A DNA stretch of 64,000 nucleotides from Marinobacterium litorale DSM 23545 (GCF_000428985.1 NZ_AUAZ01000006.1:118097-182096); one strand, 5' to 3'. Positions 43,668 through 55,302 are shown, counted from the stretch's first letter. Notes: generated from the letters alone by a model not told the origin. Numbers and translations: made by a program.

Positions 43668-44281
43668 GCCGACGCCGTAACCCATCGCAAAATAATCATG
43701 TTCGCCCGGAGTTGGCGGAGGTCAGAATTATTGGCGGTGACTGGCGTAGCCGGCGTATCGAATTTCCAGCCACCAACGGTCTGCGTCCGACTCCAGACCG
43801 CGTGCGCGAGACACTGTTCAACTGGCTGCAGGGCGTCACCGAGGGCGGACGCTGCCTGGACCTCTGCGCCGGCAGCGGCGCATTGGGGCTGGAGGCGCTG
43901 TCCAGAGGCGCGGCCAGCGTCACCTTCGTAGAAGCGTCAGCATTGGTCGCCCGGGCACTGAAAGACAACCTTTCACGGCTCAAGGCCCAGAACAGTGAAG
44001 TGATCAACAGTGACGCGTTGAGCTGGCTGGAATCTCGCCCCGAGGATGAAGCCGAGCGTTTCGACCTGGTCTTCATGGACCCGCCCTTTCGTCAAAACCT
44101 GGTGGTTCCCCTGTGCCAACTGTTGGAACAGCGCAATCTGCTGGCTGAGCGCGCCATGGTGTACGTGGAGTGTGAACGCGAGCTCGAGCTGCCACCGATG
44201 CCCTCCAAGTGGGAGCTATATCGCGAAAAGCACGCCGGACAGGTTAGCTACCGTCTGTATGAGCTGACATCACAGGCCTAA
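43664..44281 (+). CDS. rsmD: 16S rRNA (guanine966-N2)-methyltransferase RsmD
   Basis: A 205-residue AdoMet enzyme with RIIGGDWRSRRIEFP, LRPTPDRVRETLFNWL, DLCAGSGALGLEALSRGA and catalytic DPPF (VFMDPPF). It modifies G966 of 16S rRNA. Start overlaps the preceding stop by four bases (ATGA). Confidence 0.95.
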   Translation: MSRRRNPSQNNHVRPELAEVRIIGGDWRSRRIEFPATNGLRPTPDRVRETLFNWLQGVTEGGRCLDLCAGSGALGLEALSRGAASVTFVEASALVARALKDNLSRLKAQNSEVINSDALSWLESRPEDEAERFDLVFMDPPFRQNLVVPLCQLLEQRNLLAERAMVYVECERELELPPMPSKWELYREKHAGQVSYRLYELTSQA

Positions 44282-44284
44282 CGC

Positions 44285-44917
44285 TCAGACCATCGATTTC
44301 TTGAGGCTGCGTAACCCTTCCAGATCGATCGCAATCAGATAATCGGTCAATAGCCGCAGGTCATAGCGCTGTGGCATGGTCAGCCAGAGATCCAGCGCCC
44401 CCACCAGACTGATCAGCAGGCTGGCACTGATTTGGTCAAGGTCAAGCTTTTTGCGCAGCTGCTTCTGTTTTTTGGCCTGTTTGAGAAAGTAGTGCAGATA
44501 CGCCTGCCAGCTTTCCACCTCAGCATCCAGCTGCTCACTCAGCGGTTGCAACGCCGGTGATGAGCGACGCCCATAGTGGAACAGCCGGTAGGCCTGCTGC
44601 GCCTGAGGGTCCTCGGCCAGCGCTCGCAAACTTCCCCGAATAAACCCTTCCAGCGCACCGAGGGCATCCTGCTGAACCGCCTGACGCTGCTCCAGATAGT
44701 GCGGCTCAAACGGGATCAGGGTTTGCTGGTGCACCTGAGTCAGCAGGTGCTGCTTGTTACGAAAATGCCAATACATCGCCCCATGTGTCACCCCGGCTTG
44801 CGTCGCAATCTCTTTCATGGTGACCGCATCCGCTCCCCGCTCTGCGAACAGCTCAAGCGCCGTCGTCAGTAACGCCTGTCGTGTTTCCTCTGCCTCTTCC
44901 CGGCTCCGCCTGACCAA
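44285..44917 (-). CDS. TetR-family transcription regulator (AcrR/TtgR-like)
   Basis: A 210-residue protein. TTG 44917 is taken as start because GGGGAGG lies six bases before it and the resulting VRRSREEAEETRQ matches AcrR-like N-termini; the ATG at 44938 has no ribosome site. HTH: MKEIATQAGVTHGAMYWHFRNKQHLL. The C-terminal domain resembles TtgR/AcrR drug-binding domains. No efflux pump gene is adjacent, so the target is unknown. A palindrome upstream (44979) may be its operator. Confidence 0.85.
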   Translation of the reverse strand: MVRRSREEAEETRQALLTTALELFAERGADAVTMKEIATQAGVTHGAMYWHFRNKQHLLTQVHQQTLIPFEPHYLEQRQAVQQDALGALEGFIRGSLRALAEDPQAQQAYRLFHYGRRSSPALQPLSEQLDAEVESWQAYLHYFLKQAKKQKQLRKKLDLDQISASLLISLVGALDLWLTMPQRYDLRLLTDYLIAIDLEGLRSLKKSMV

Positions 44918-44978
44918 CCTACCCTCCCCTGAAAACATCCATATTGCCTGAACCGCTGCCTGAAATTACGCCCAGGCC

Positions 44979-44997
44979 CTGTGCGAATCAAGCACAG
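44979..44997. promoter_or_regulatory. Palindrome CTGTGC-N7-GCACAG, possible TetR-family operator
   Basis: A perfect six-base inverted repeat 62 bp before the TetR start. It fits self-control. Two TGTCACA copies one helical turn apart (45007 and 45018) lie beside it. Confidence 0.45.
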
Positions 44998-45785
<788 letters not shown>

Positions 45786-45790
45786 ATTAA

Positions 45791-46066
<276 letters not shown>

Positions 46067-46083
46067 CCCGCCCGGCGATGTAG

Positions 46084-46110
46084 AACGGCAGGCAAAGACC
46101 TGCCGTTTTT
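46084..46110 (+). terminator. Rho-independent terminator after the ferredoxin gene
   Basis: ACGGCAGG/CCTGCCGT stem with a six-base loop, then TTTTC. Confidence 0.85.
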
Positions 46111-46125
46111 CTTTTTACGGCCGGT

Positions 46126-46641
46126 CTAGAGCCGTATTTCGGCCAGGCGTTGCGCCAGGCCAAACTCCCGGTCCATCCACTGCCCGACCAGATTCTCTCC
46201 CACCAGATGGTGGGCATACTGCATATGCAGGCAGCGCACCTTGTCCCACTGGGCGATTCCGCCAATACCATAGCGGTTAAACAGGTCGGTAAAACCCAGC
46301 ACCTCTATTCGGGCACGATCAGCCGGATCCATCCGCCGCCAGCGCTCATCGGCATAGGCCTGCTGCTGCTCCAGATATCTCTGACGCAGTTCCACATCCT
46401 CAACCAGCCGCTGCTCGATTCGTTTGACTGCGCCAGCGGTTTCGATTTCTGCAATCCAGTGATGCAGATCTCGCGAACAGAGCCAATACAGCGTGGGAAA
46501 CGGTTGATCATCCACCAGCGAACGCATCTGCAGTACCAGTGGCACGCCCTGCTCGGAACTGCGGGCGATACCGACTATCCCGCGGGGCTTACGCCCAAGC
46601 TGGGTCTCAATAAGTGTCAATTGTTGTTCGGTTGGCTGCAT
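46126..46641 (-). CDS. DUF501 family protein
   Basis: A 171-residue protein starting MQPTEQQLTLIETQLGRKPRGIVGIA. It contains LVLQMRSLVDDQPFPTLYWLCS and the C-terminal RYGIGGIAQWDKVRCLHMQYAHHLV, which are typical of DUF501. The function is unknown. ATG 46641 is preferred as the start because it begins the conserved part; the ATG at 46659 adds six residues. Lies downstream of recG on the same strand. Confidence 0.8.
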   Translation of the reverse strand: MQPTEQQLTLIETQLGRKPRGIVGIARSSEQGVPLVLQMRSLVDDQPFPTLYWLCSRDLHHWIAEIETAGAVKRIEQRLVEDVELRQRYLEQQQAYADERWRRMDPADRARIEVLGFTDLFNRYGIGGIAQWDKVRCLHMQYAHHLVGENLVGQWMDREFGLAQRLAEIRL

Positions 46642-46662
46642 CGAGTTCACTTCAATCATTGT

Positions 46663-48744
46663 TCAGACATGCGCATAGTCATCACCCGCGCCTAACCAGC
46701 GCTTGATCAGGGATTGGCATAATCCGGAGTCCGCGTCCAATACCGCAGCGGCCTGCTTGATCTTGGGCAGCAAGGCGCTATCACGTTGCAGGTCCGCTAT
46801 TTTGAAGGCCATCATCCCTGTCTGACGTGTTCCCAGCACTTCACCGGGGCCACGCAGTTCGAGATCTTTCTCAGCGATACGAAAACCATCGCTGCTCTCG
46901 CGCATCACGGCCAAACGCTCTCGGCCCTGTTGAGAGAGGGGCGCATGATACATAAGCACGCAGAAACTCTCGACCGAACCACGGCCTACGCGTCCACGCA
47001 GCTGGTGGAGTTGCGCCAGCCCTAGCCGTTCCGGATTTTCGATAATCATCAGGCTGGCGTTGGGCACATCCACGCCCACCTCAATGACCGTGGTTGCGAC
47101 CAGCAAATCCAGCTCGGCAGCTTTGAAACGTGCCATTTCCGAGGCTTTCTCAGTCGCTTTCAAACGCCCATGCACCAGCCCTATGCGCAGTTCAGGCAGG
47201 GCCTCCCGCAGCTGTTCGGCGGTCACCTCCGCCGCCTGACACTGTAACGCTTCCGACTCTTCAATCAGGGTGCAGACCCAATACGCCTGACGTCCTTCCG
47301 CACAAGCCTGCCGCACGCGCTCAATCACTTCCTGACGTCGTCCATCGGCGATCACCACCGTGTTGACCGGCGTCCGCCCGGGCGGTAGCTCGTCAATAAT
47401 TGAACAATCAAGGTCCGCATAGGCGCTCATGGTCAGCGTCCGTGGAATGGGCGTCGCCGTCATGATCAACTGATGCGGTGTTCGGTTACCATCGCGCCCC
47501 TTCTCCCGCAGCGTCAGACGCTGATGAACACCGAAACGGTGCTGTTCATCCACCACCACCAGCGCAAGATCGGCAAAGTGAACATCCTCCTGAAACAGCG
47601 CGTGGGTGCCCACAACGACCTGTGCCTGACCCGATGCCGTTCGCGCAAGTGTTTCACTGCGCGCCTTACCTTTAACCTTGCCGACCAGCCAGTCTACGGT
47701 AATACCCAGGGGTTCCAGCCACGCCTTAAAGTTGTTGAAGTGCTGCTCAGCCAGAATTTCAGTGGGCGCCATGACCGCAGCCTGGCTTCCGTTCTCCACC
47801 GCCTGTATTGCCGCCAACGCAGCAACCACGGTTTTGCCTGAACCCACATCGCCCTGTACCAGCCGTAACATGGGCACTGCCATGTTCATATCCCGAGCCA
47901 CTTCCCGGGCCACTCGCAGTTGCGCCCCGGTCAGTTCAAAAGGGAGTCCCGCAAGAAACGGACGGCTGAATTCACCTGTGGGTTTAAGTACGGGAGCCCC
48001 CTGTTCACGCAAGCTATGGCGAATCTTTAACAGTGAAAGGTGGTGGGCCAGAAGCTCCTCAAACGCCAGTCGCGTCTGAGCAGGATGCCGGTGCTCCAGC
48101 AGGGCGGCCTGATCGCAGTCCACGGGTGGACAGTGCAGATAGCGAATCGATTCACACAGCGGGGACAAACTCCATTGCCTCAGCAATGTATCGGGCAGTA
48201 TCTCTTCGATGGCCCCTTTATCCAGCCACTCAAGCGCCTGCATCACCAGGCCTCGCAAACGCCCCTGAGTCAGTCCCTCGGTCAGCGGATAAACCGGCGT
48301 CAGCGCATCATCAACGGGCGGCTCGTTGCCGGGGCTCAGTACCCGATACTCAGGATGAACCATCTCCAGCCCGGCCTGACCCGGCCGGACCTCGCCAAAA
48401 CAGCGCACCCGGGCCCCGTTTCGCAGCGCGTTTTTCTGCGCCGCACTGAAATGGAAGAAGCGCAGGCTTAATGTACCCGTACCATCCTGTAGACGGCACA
48501 ACAGCATTCGCCTGCGCCCCTGAACAATGTCCCCGGCGGCAATATTGCCCTCCACCACGCCTTCATCACCGGGACGCAGCGAGCCGATGGGTAAGACGCG
48601 GGTACGATCCTGATAACGTAGTGGCAGATGCAGCAACAGATCCTGTATCGATGTGATCCCCAGCCGCTGTAACTTGAGCTCCATGGCCGTGCCCACCCCC
48701 TTCAGGCGGGTAACCGGCAACGGAGCGGCAACCTCTATATCCAT
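46663..48744 (-). CDS. recG: ATP-dependent DNA helicase RecG
   Basis: A 693-residue helicase. An OB-fold wedge domain (N-terminal, LKGVGTAMELKLQRLGI...LLLHLPLRYQDRT) precedes the helicase core: Walker A QGDVGSGKTVVA, DEQHRFG motif II, TATPIPRTL, and VIEVGVDVPNASLM and QLRGRVGRG late motifs. It reverses stalled forks. ATG 48744 overlaps the oxyR stop by one base. Confidence 0.96.
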   Translation of the reverse strand: MDIEVAAPLPVTRLKGVGTAMELKLQRLGITSIQDLLLHLPLRYQDRTRVLPIGSLRPGDEGVVEGNIAAGDIVQGRRRMLLCRLQDGTGTLSLRFFHFSAAQKNALRNGARVRCFGEVRPGQAGLEMVHPEYRVLSPGNEPPVDDALTPVYPLTEGLTQGRLRGLVMQALEWLDKGAIEEILPDTLLRQWSLSPLCESIRYLHCPPVDCDQAALLEHRHPAQTRLAFEELLAHHLSLLKIRHSLREQGAPVLKPTGEFSRPFLAGLPFELTGAQLRVAREVARDMNMAVPMLRLVQGDVGSGKTVVAALAAIQAVENGSQAAVMAPTEILAEQHFNNFKAWLEPLGITVDWLVGKVKGKARSETLARTASGQAQVVVGTHALFQEDVHFADLALVVVDEQHRFGVHQRLTLREKGRDGNRTPHQLIMTATPIPRTLTMSAYADLDCSIIDELPPGRTPVNTVVIADGRRQEVIERVRQACAEGRQAYWVCTLIEESEALQCQAAEVTAEQLREALPELRIGLVHGRLKATEKASEMARFKAAELDLLVATTVIEVGVDVPNASLMIIENPERLGLAQLHQLRGRVGRGSVESFCVLMYHAPLSQQGRERLAVMRESSDGFRIAEKDLELRGPGEVLGTRQTGMMAFKIADLQRDSALLPKIKQAAAVLDADSGLCQSLIKRWLGAGDDYAHV

Positions 48745-49661
48745 CAAGCGGTTTCAGCCACCGGTGGCTGCTGGTGACACTGCAAAATCGCCTGCATCAG
48801 CGCCTCAATCGCCTGCGGTCTGGGGAAACTGGCCCGCCAGGCCAACGCCACGGTGCGGGTCGGCTGAGGGGCCTTGAACGGCCGGGTCGCCACCAGTCCC
48901 CGGGAGGGGTGGCCCTCAATAGCGGAAATCGGAAGAACACTGGTACCCAGGCCCGACGCCACCATCATCCGGATGGTTTCCAGTGAGCTTCCCTCGGTAA
49001 TGGTATGCTGGTTGTGAAAAGACTGGTTCAGCGTCGGGCAGGCCTCCAGCACCTGATCGCGGAAGCAGTGCCCTTCACCCAACAGTAGCATCCTTTCATC
49101 GCTGATCTTGTTGGAGTCGATCTCCTTCTCACGAGCCAGCGGATGCTCCTTGGGCATTACCATCATGAATGGCTCATCATAAAGCGCCCGGGTCAGGACA
49201 TCCGGCTCATGGAATGGCAGCGCGATAATGATCGCATCCAGCTCACCGGTGCGGATTTTTCCCCGCAGCACCTCGGTGAAATTTTCTTCGATATACAGCG
49301 GCATCTGAGGTGCCAGTTCCTGCACGCGAGGTACCAACTGCGGAAAAAGATAGGGACCGATGGTGTAGATCGCACCCACGCGCAGTGGAGAAGCGAGCTG
49401 ATCCTTGCCCTCTTTAGCCATTTCACGGATCGCCTCCGCCTGTTCCAGCACCATCTGCGCCTGGCGCACGATTTTTTCCCCGACCGGGGTTACCCGCACT
49501 GCGTTTTTACTGCGCTCAAAGAGGGCAATACCGAGCTCTTCCTCTAACTTTTTGACGGCGATGGAAAGCGTTGGCTGACTGACGTAGCAACGCTCGGCGG
49601 CATGTCCGAAATGCTGTTCCTGAGCCAGGGTGACAATATAACGAAGCTCTGTCAGCGTCAT
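48744..49661 (-). CDS. oxyR: Hydrogen peroxide-sensing regulator OxyR
   Basis: A 305-residue LysR-type regulator. The start MTLTELRYIVTLAQEQHFGHAAE at 49661 has a GAGG site seven bases upstream. Redox cysteines Cys199 (GEGHCFRDQ) and Cys208 stand at exactly the E. coli OxyR positions, so a disulfide switch is expected. Divergent from the SDR gene, and upstream of recG in an apparent operon. Confidence 0.95.
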   Translation of the reverse strand: MTLTELRYIVTLAQEQHFGHAAERCYVSQPTLSIAVKKLEEELGIALFERSKNAVRVTPVGEKIVRQAQMVLEQAEAIREMAKEGKDQLASPLRVGAIYTIGPYLFPQLVPRVQELAPQMPLYIEENFTEVLRGKIRTGELDAIIIALPFHEPDVLTRALYDEPFMMVMPKEHPLAREKEIDSNKISDERMLLLGEGHCFRDQVLEACPTLNQSFHNQHTITEGSSLETIRMMVASGLGTSVLPISAIEGHPSRGLVATRPFKAPQPTRTVALAWRASFPRPQAIEALMQAILQCHQQPPVAETA

Positions 49662-49708
49662 GCTGTATCCTCTGTTAAGATGAGCCCGCTTATTCAAAGG
49701 AGGCTTTG

Positions 49709-50551
49709 ATGCAACCTATCCGTATATTGATTGCCGGCTGCGGCGACCTGGGTATAGCGCTGGGTCTGAGGCTGGCCAGCGAAAGCACCGAAGTCGTGGG
49801 CATGCGGCGTACTATAAACCAGCTCCCAGACCCCATCCAGCCACTGCCGGCGGACCTGACCCAACCTGATACGTTTCCCAACCTACCGGCCTGTGACTAT
49901 CTGGTCTACTGTGCAGCGGCGAAAAGTCGTGACCCGTCCGTTTATCGGGCCGTTTATGTGGATGGCCTGCACCATCTGCTACGCCAATTACCGCAACCAC
50001 CCAAGCATCTGTTTCTGACCAGCTCCACCGGCGTTTACGCCCAGTCCGATGGCGAGTGGGTGGACGAATTCAGCCCAACTCACCCGACCAGCGAAACCGG
50101 TAAGATTCTGCTGGAAAGCGAATCAATTGCCCTGAACGCGAGCAGCCCGGCAACCGTGGTTCGTTTCTCGGGTATATACGGCCCGGGCCGCACTCACTTG
50201 CTGGACCAGGTCCGGGCCGGCATTCAGGCACCGGAGAAACCGCAGCATTACAGCAATCGAATTCACCGGGATGACTGCGCGGGATTCATTCAACATCTGA
50301 TCGCGTCAGTTGAACAGGGGAAAACACTGGCACCGCTCTATCTGGCCAGCGATGATCAGCCCACGCCGATCAGTGCAGTGACGGGCTGGTTAGCCAAAAA
50401 GATGGATGTGACGATTACTGAACAGCGCGAGATACGGCGCGGCGGAAGTAAGCGTTGCAGTAACCTGCGCATGAAAAGTACGGGGTACCGGCTCCGGTAC
50501 CCCGATTATCAGGCGGGCTTTAACGCATTGCTGGAGGGTACTGCCCCTTAG
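49709..50551 (+). CDS. NAD(P)-dependent epimerase/dehydratase-like SDR protein (YeeZ-like)
   Basis: A 280-residue protein starting at ATG 49709 with AAAGGAGG. The Rossmann start RILIAGCGDLGIALGLRLA has a GxGxxG-like turn. Later parts fit extended SDRs (FLTSSTGVYAQSDGEWVDE, YGPGRTHLLDQV). The substrate is unknown. It overlaps the ppk stop by four bases (convergent). Confidence 0.8.
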   Translation: MQPIRILIAGCGDLGIALGLRLASESTEVVGMRRTINQLPDPIQPLPADLTQPDTFPNLPACDYLVYCAAAKSRDPSVYRAVYVDGLHHLLRQLPQPPKHLFLTSSTGVYAQSDGEWVDEFSPTHPTSETGKILLESESIALNASSPATVVRFSGIYGPGRTHLLDQVRAGIQAPEKPQHYSNRIHRDDCAGFIQHLIASVEQGKTLAPLYLASDDQPTPISAVTGWLAKKMDVTITEQREIRRGGSKRCSNLRMKSTGYRLRYPDYQAGFNALLEGTAP

Positions 50552-52743
50552 CTGTTTGCCAGCTCGTTGAGCAGCGCGTGCTGGGCGCTGAAGCGCTCTT
50601 CACCCTCGGCGGGCTGATTCAGCGTATAGCTACCGTCGGAGTGCAGCTCCCAGCTTTGACAGTTATCACGCAGGTAATAATCCAGTTCGGAGCGGATCCG
50701 CTCAGCATGCTTGCCATACAGCTCAAACCCGGTCTCAACGCGGTTAAGCATATTGCGCTCCATCCAGTCGGCACTGGAGCAGATCACCTTGGCGTCGCCA
50801 CCGTTAGCAAACCAGTAGACACGGGTATGCTCCAGAAAACGCCCAATGATGGAGCGAACCCGGATATTCTCCGATATACCCTCCAGGCCAGGACGCAGGC
50901 GACACATACCCCGGATAATCAGGTCGATCTGTACGCCCGCCTGAGAGGCTTCGTACAGTGAACGAATCAATTTAGGTTCGGTCAGGCCATTCACCTTGAT
51001 GATGATATGCCCCTTTTTACCCGCCTTAACGTTGCGAATCTCGTTGTTGATCAACTCCACCATCTTCGCATGCAGCGTAAACGGCGCATTGTAGAGCTTC
51101 TGCAGCTTTTGAATTTTGCCCATTCCGGTCAGCTGCTGGAAGATCTTATGAACGTCCTCGCCCACTTGCTCATCGGCGGTCATATAACTGTAGTCGGTGT
51201 AGAGACGCGCGGTTCCCGAGTGATAGTTACCGGTTCCCAGGTGGCAGTAACGTGCCAGTTGGTTACCTTCACGGCGCACTACCAACATCATCTTGGCGTG
51301 GGTTTTATACCCAACCACACCATACACCACCAGACATCCCGCCTCCTGTAAGCGGCTGGCCAACTGCAGGTTACTCTCCTCATCGAAGCGGGCTCGCAGC
51401 TCGATGACAACAGTCACCTCCTTCCCTGCCCGCGCAGCCTCAACCAGCGCATTAACGATGTCTGACTTCACACCGGTCCGATAGAGCGTCTGTTTGATTG
51501 CCACCACTTCAGAGTCTTTCGCAGCCTGACGCAGCAGATCAACCACCGGTGAGAATGACTGGAACGGATGCAGCAATAACTGATCGTTGCGTTTAAGTAC
51601 CGCAAAGATATCGTCATTATTCTTCAGTTTGTTGGGCATACCCGGGGTGAACGGGTCCCAGCGCAGATCATTACGCTCCACCAGATCGCGTACGGCCATC
51701 AAACGGGTCAGGTTGACCGGACCACCCACCCGATAGATATGGGCTGCCGGCAGCTTGAACTCCTCCTGCAGGAACTCGATCAAGTGCTCCGGTGTGCGGC
51801 TGTCTACCTCAAGACGCACCGCATCACCGAACTTGCGCGAGTGCAGTTCGCCGCGCAGGGTGCGCGCCAGATCTTCAATCTCTTCAAAGTCGAACGTTAA
51901 GTCCGCGTTGCGGGTAATGCGGAACTGGAAGCAGCCCTCCACCTTCATGCCGGGAAACAGCGTATCGGCAAACTCGTGGATAATGGAGGAAAGGAAGATC
52001 AGGTTATCCCCACCGCTGCATAACTCATCAGGCAACCGAATGAGACGGGGCAGCGAACGCGGCGCCGGAATAATCGCCATGCCCGTTTCGCGACCAAAAG
52101 CGTCTTTGCCATCCAGCTCGACAATAAAGTTCAGGCTCTTGTTGACCAAGCGCGGGAAGGGGTGGGACGGGTCCAGTCCGATCGGGCTGATCACCGGCAC
52201 CAGCTTCTCGTTGAAGTACTCCTCCACCCAGGCGCGCTGTTCTTTTGTCCAGGCGCCACGACGGTGGAAATGAATGCCCTCCCGCTCCAGTGCAGGCAGC
52301 ATGATTTCGTTGAGAATCCGGTACTGACGCTCAACGTTGACTTCGCAGATCTCCCGAATCTTTTCCAGCACCTTCTGCGGGTGCATGGCATCGGGCCCTA
52401 CCGCTTCGCGACCATATTTGAGCTGACGCATCTGTTCAGCGACACGAATCTCGAAAAACTCGTCCAGATTACTGGAGAAAATCAGCAGGAACATCAGACG
52501 TTCAAGCAACGGCTGTTTTTCGTCCAGAGCCTGCTCAAGAACCCGGACGTTGAACTGCAGGTGACTCAGCTCTCTGTTGATGTAGAGCTCAGACGCCTTC
52601 AAATCCACCGGAGGCGCTTCTATCGGATCGATAGTGGGCAGGCTCTCCCGGCTGTCTCTCAGGGCAACCGTAGCCTCACAGGTGAGATCCTGATCCGTCG
52701 CCTCGCTCATATCCACCGCTCCTGATTGTGCTTGTTGTTCCAT
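50548..52743 (-). CDS. ppk: Polyphosphate kinase 1
   Basis: A 731-residue Ppk1, slightly longer than E. coli (688) because of an N-terminal extension of about 50 residues. It has SELYINRELSHLQFNVRVL, the catalytic His region YCHLGTGNYHSGTARLYTDY, KQTLYRTGVKSDIV and RARFDEESNLQLA. It makes polyphosphate from ATP. It lies beside hemB, as in Pseudomonas. Confidence 0.95.
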   Translation of the reverse strand: MEQQAQSGAVDMSEATDQDLTCEATVALRDSRESLPTIDPIEAPPVDLKASELYINRELSHLQFNVRVLEQALDEKQPLLERLMFLLIFSSNLDEFFEIRVAEQMRQLKYGREAVGPDAMHPQKVLEKIREICEVNVERQYRILNEIMLPALEREGIHFHRRGAWTKEQRAWVEEYFNEKLVPVISPIGLDPSHPFPRLVNKSLNFIVELDGKDAFGRETGMAIIPAPRSLPRLIRLPDELCSGGDNLIFLSSIIHEFADTLFPGMKVEGCFQFRITRNADLTFDFEEIEDLARTLRGELHSRKFGDAVRLEVDSRTPEHLIEFLQEEFKLPAAHIYRVGGPVNLTRLMAVRDLVERNDLRWDPFTPGMPNKLKNNDDIFAVLKRNDQLLLHPFQSFSPVVDLLRQAAKDSEVVAIKQTLYRTGVKSDIVNALVEAARAGKEVTVVIELRARFDEESNLQLASRLQEAGCLVVYGVVGYKTHAKMMLVVRREGNQLARYCHLGTGNYHSGTARLYTDYSYMTADEQVGEDVHKIFQQLTGMGKIQKLQKLYNAPFTLHAKMVELINNEIRNVKAGKKGHIIIKVNGLTEPKLIRSLYEASQAGVQIDLIIRGMCRLRPGLEGISENIRVRSIIGRFLEHTRVYWFANGGDAKVICSSADWMERNMLNRVETGFELYGKHAERIRSELDYYLRDNCQSWELHSDGSYTLNQPAEGEERFSAQHALLNELANS

Positions 52744-52764
52744 AATTCTCTCGCTAAATCGCTA

Positions 52765-53859
<1,095 letters not shown>

Positions 53860-53953
53860 TTAAGAGCAAGTGTATAACCTACGCTGCCCGGCTGAAATAC
53901 AGATCGGCACCGATAGCAGGTTGCCAACACATGCCCTTACAAAAAACACCGGA

Positions 53954-53983
53954 TTGGTCAAAATTAGGAAAAACTCCTATATC
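53954..53983 (+). promoter_or_regulatory. Predicted promoter of the GGA-rich RNA
   Basis: TTGGTC and TATATC with 18 bases between; start predicted near 53990. A perfect GacA half site CTTACA lies at 53936-53941, but no full TGTAAG-N6-CTTACA palindrome is present. Confidence 0.45.
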
Positions 53984-53989
53984 CATCTC

Positions 53990-54162
53990 AGCGCCAATAA
54001 CCATAATAGGACCCATGGATCTCCTGTTCAGGGATTGAATATCGGATGGCTCGATTCGCACTAAAGGAAGGCAGGACGCACGCAGGACGCATTTAGAGCA
54101 GTGCAAGGAACCAGGAAGCCAGTGAAGGGGCGTATGAAGGATCATACGCCCCTTTGTTTTTT
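53990..54162 (+). ncRNA. CsrB/RsmZ-type RNA candidate (CsrA/RsmA-titrating)
   Basis: About 175 nt with no credible gene. Ten GGA trinucleotides occur at 54009, 54017, 54032, 54044, 54066, 54074, 54085, 54107, 54114 and 54139, most as AGGA or CAGGA. About three would be expected in a random 170-nt stretch. It ends in a perfect terminator stem, GGGGCGTATGA/TCATACGCCCC, whose loop itself is AGGA, followed by a T-rich tail. This is the build of CsrB/RsmX/Y/Z RNAs that bind and titrate CsrA/RsmA. The family call is inferred from motif density and form; no alignment was done. Confidence 0.7.
54126..54162 (+). terminator. Strong terminator of the GGA-rich RNA
   Basis: An 11-bp perfect stem with loop AGGA, then TTTGTTTTTT. 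It is on the plus strand, where no protein gene precedes it, so it marks the 3' end of a non-coding transcript. Confidence 0.9.
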
Positions 54163-54226
54163 CAAATCACAAGAATCCGAAAACTGCTCACGAATTGTCG
54201 ACAGTTTTTGTTGAGCACAAAACAGG

Positions 54227-55300
54227 TTAGCTTTGACGGGACATCAATGCCTCAGAAGCGCGTTGCTCTCTCACCTCCAGCGGCAGCTCACTCCATAGCC
54301 TGTCCGCCAAACACTCCATTGGCTCGTGTCGGCCGGCCAGAATCCAATCCACCAGTGCACCTGCTGTATCAGGCCAGTTAATGGGCACTGGAGAGCCCTG
54401 TTCCAGCCACTCCGCGATGGCTGAGCTATCCAGCTGACGCATAATAGTCGCGCGCCCCAGCTGCTCAAGCGCAGCCGCATTTGCCGCCTGCTCCACTTGG
54501 TTACGCAGTGGTTTAACCAGCAGTTTTTTACCGGCCTGCAGCGCTTCACTGCACAGCCCGAATCCGGCATTGGCGATTACCCCACCGCAACGCGCCAAAT
54601 CCTCCTGGAATCCCAAACGTGAAAACGGCTTGATCCATAGATTTTCGGTACGAACCTCTTCTTCCACAGCCGCATAGATCACAAAGCAAAACTGTTCGAA
54701 CTCACGCAATCGATAGCGGATTTCATCCAGGGACTCAAACGGTAGATATACCAGGACATTCTCCGCGACCACCGGCAGCGACGCCGGCGCCGGTTCAATC
54801 AGCGGTGGCAGGATAGGATGACCAAAGTGATGCCAGTGAACACCGACCTCCAGCTGGGCCGGTGCGATCGATTTCATCGCGGGTTTCAGCCAGGGTGCGG
54901 ATTCAGTGCCGGGAACCCGGTGATAAAAGGCGTACTGATGGGCAATACCGACGCTGGGCACCTTTTGTAACCGAGCCGCCCAGGCGGTCACCGGCTCGAA
55001 ATCAGTGATCACCAGATCGTATCCGCTCAAGTCCAGCTTACGCACGTCCTGCCACAACCGCAGCAGATTATTTTTCCAGGCCGTCTTCAGCAACTTGACC
55101 CGCCCGGCATCGGTGATCAGCGTCAGTCCCTGACGCGTCTGGTAGTCACCGAAGGGCTCCATATTGAAGTAACGATCCGGTGCCCGCCCGCTGAACAGAT
55201 AGTCAACACTCACTCCGGCCTTGTTGAAGGCCGTGGACATGACTCGCGCACGGGTCGTGTGACCGTTACCGGTGCCCTGAACCCCATACAGAATACGCAT
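54227..55300 (-). CDS. MJ1255/VC2487-type glycosyltransferase
   Basis: A 357-residue GT-B-type protein. The start MRILYGVQGTGNGHTTRARVM and the segments NEXIXXXXXY-like IAHQYAFYHRVPG and GGVIANAGFGLCSEALQAGKKLLVKPLRNQVEQAANA are typical of the MurG-related family of small glycosyltransferases. The acceptor is not known. It follows a PAP2 gene by two bases, so the pair likely acts on a lipid-linked substrate. Confidence 0.8.
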   Translation of the reverse strand: MRILYGVQGTGNGHTTRARVMSTAFNKAGVSVDYLFSGRAPDRYFNMEPFGDYQTRQGLTLITDAGRVKLLKTAWKNNLLRLWQDVRKLDLSGYDLVITDFEPVTAWAARLQKVPSVGIAHQYAFYHRVPGTESAPWLKPAMKSIAPAQLEVGVHWHHFGHPILPPLIEPAPASLPVVAENVLVYLPFESLDEIRYRLREFEQFCFVIYAAVEEEVRTENLWIKPFSRLGFQEDLARCGGVIANAGFGLCSEALQAGKKLLVKPLRNQVEQAANAAALEQLGRATIMRQLDSSAIAEWLEQGSPVPINWPDTAGALVDWILAGRHEPMECLADRLWSELPLEVREQRASEALMSRQS

Positions 55301-55302
55301 AG

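Noticed and set aside
53870..54064. A 64-codon ORF with GTG start over the GGA-rich RNA
   Set aside because: No ribosome site; it crosses the predicted promoter; the sequence is better explained as non-coding RNA.
53879..54145. An 88-codon minus-strand ORF in the same gap
   Set aside because: It runs into the terminator hairpin and has no ribosome site or family pattern.
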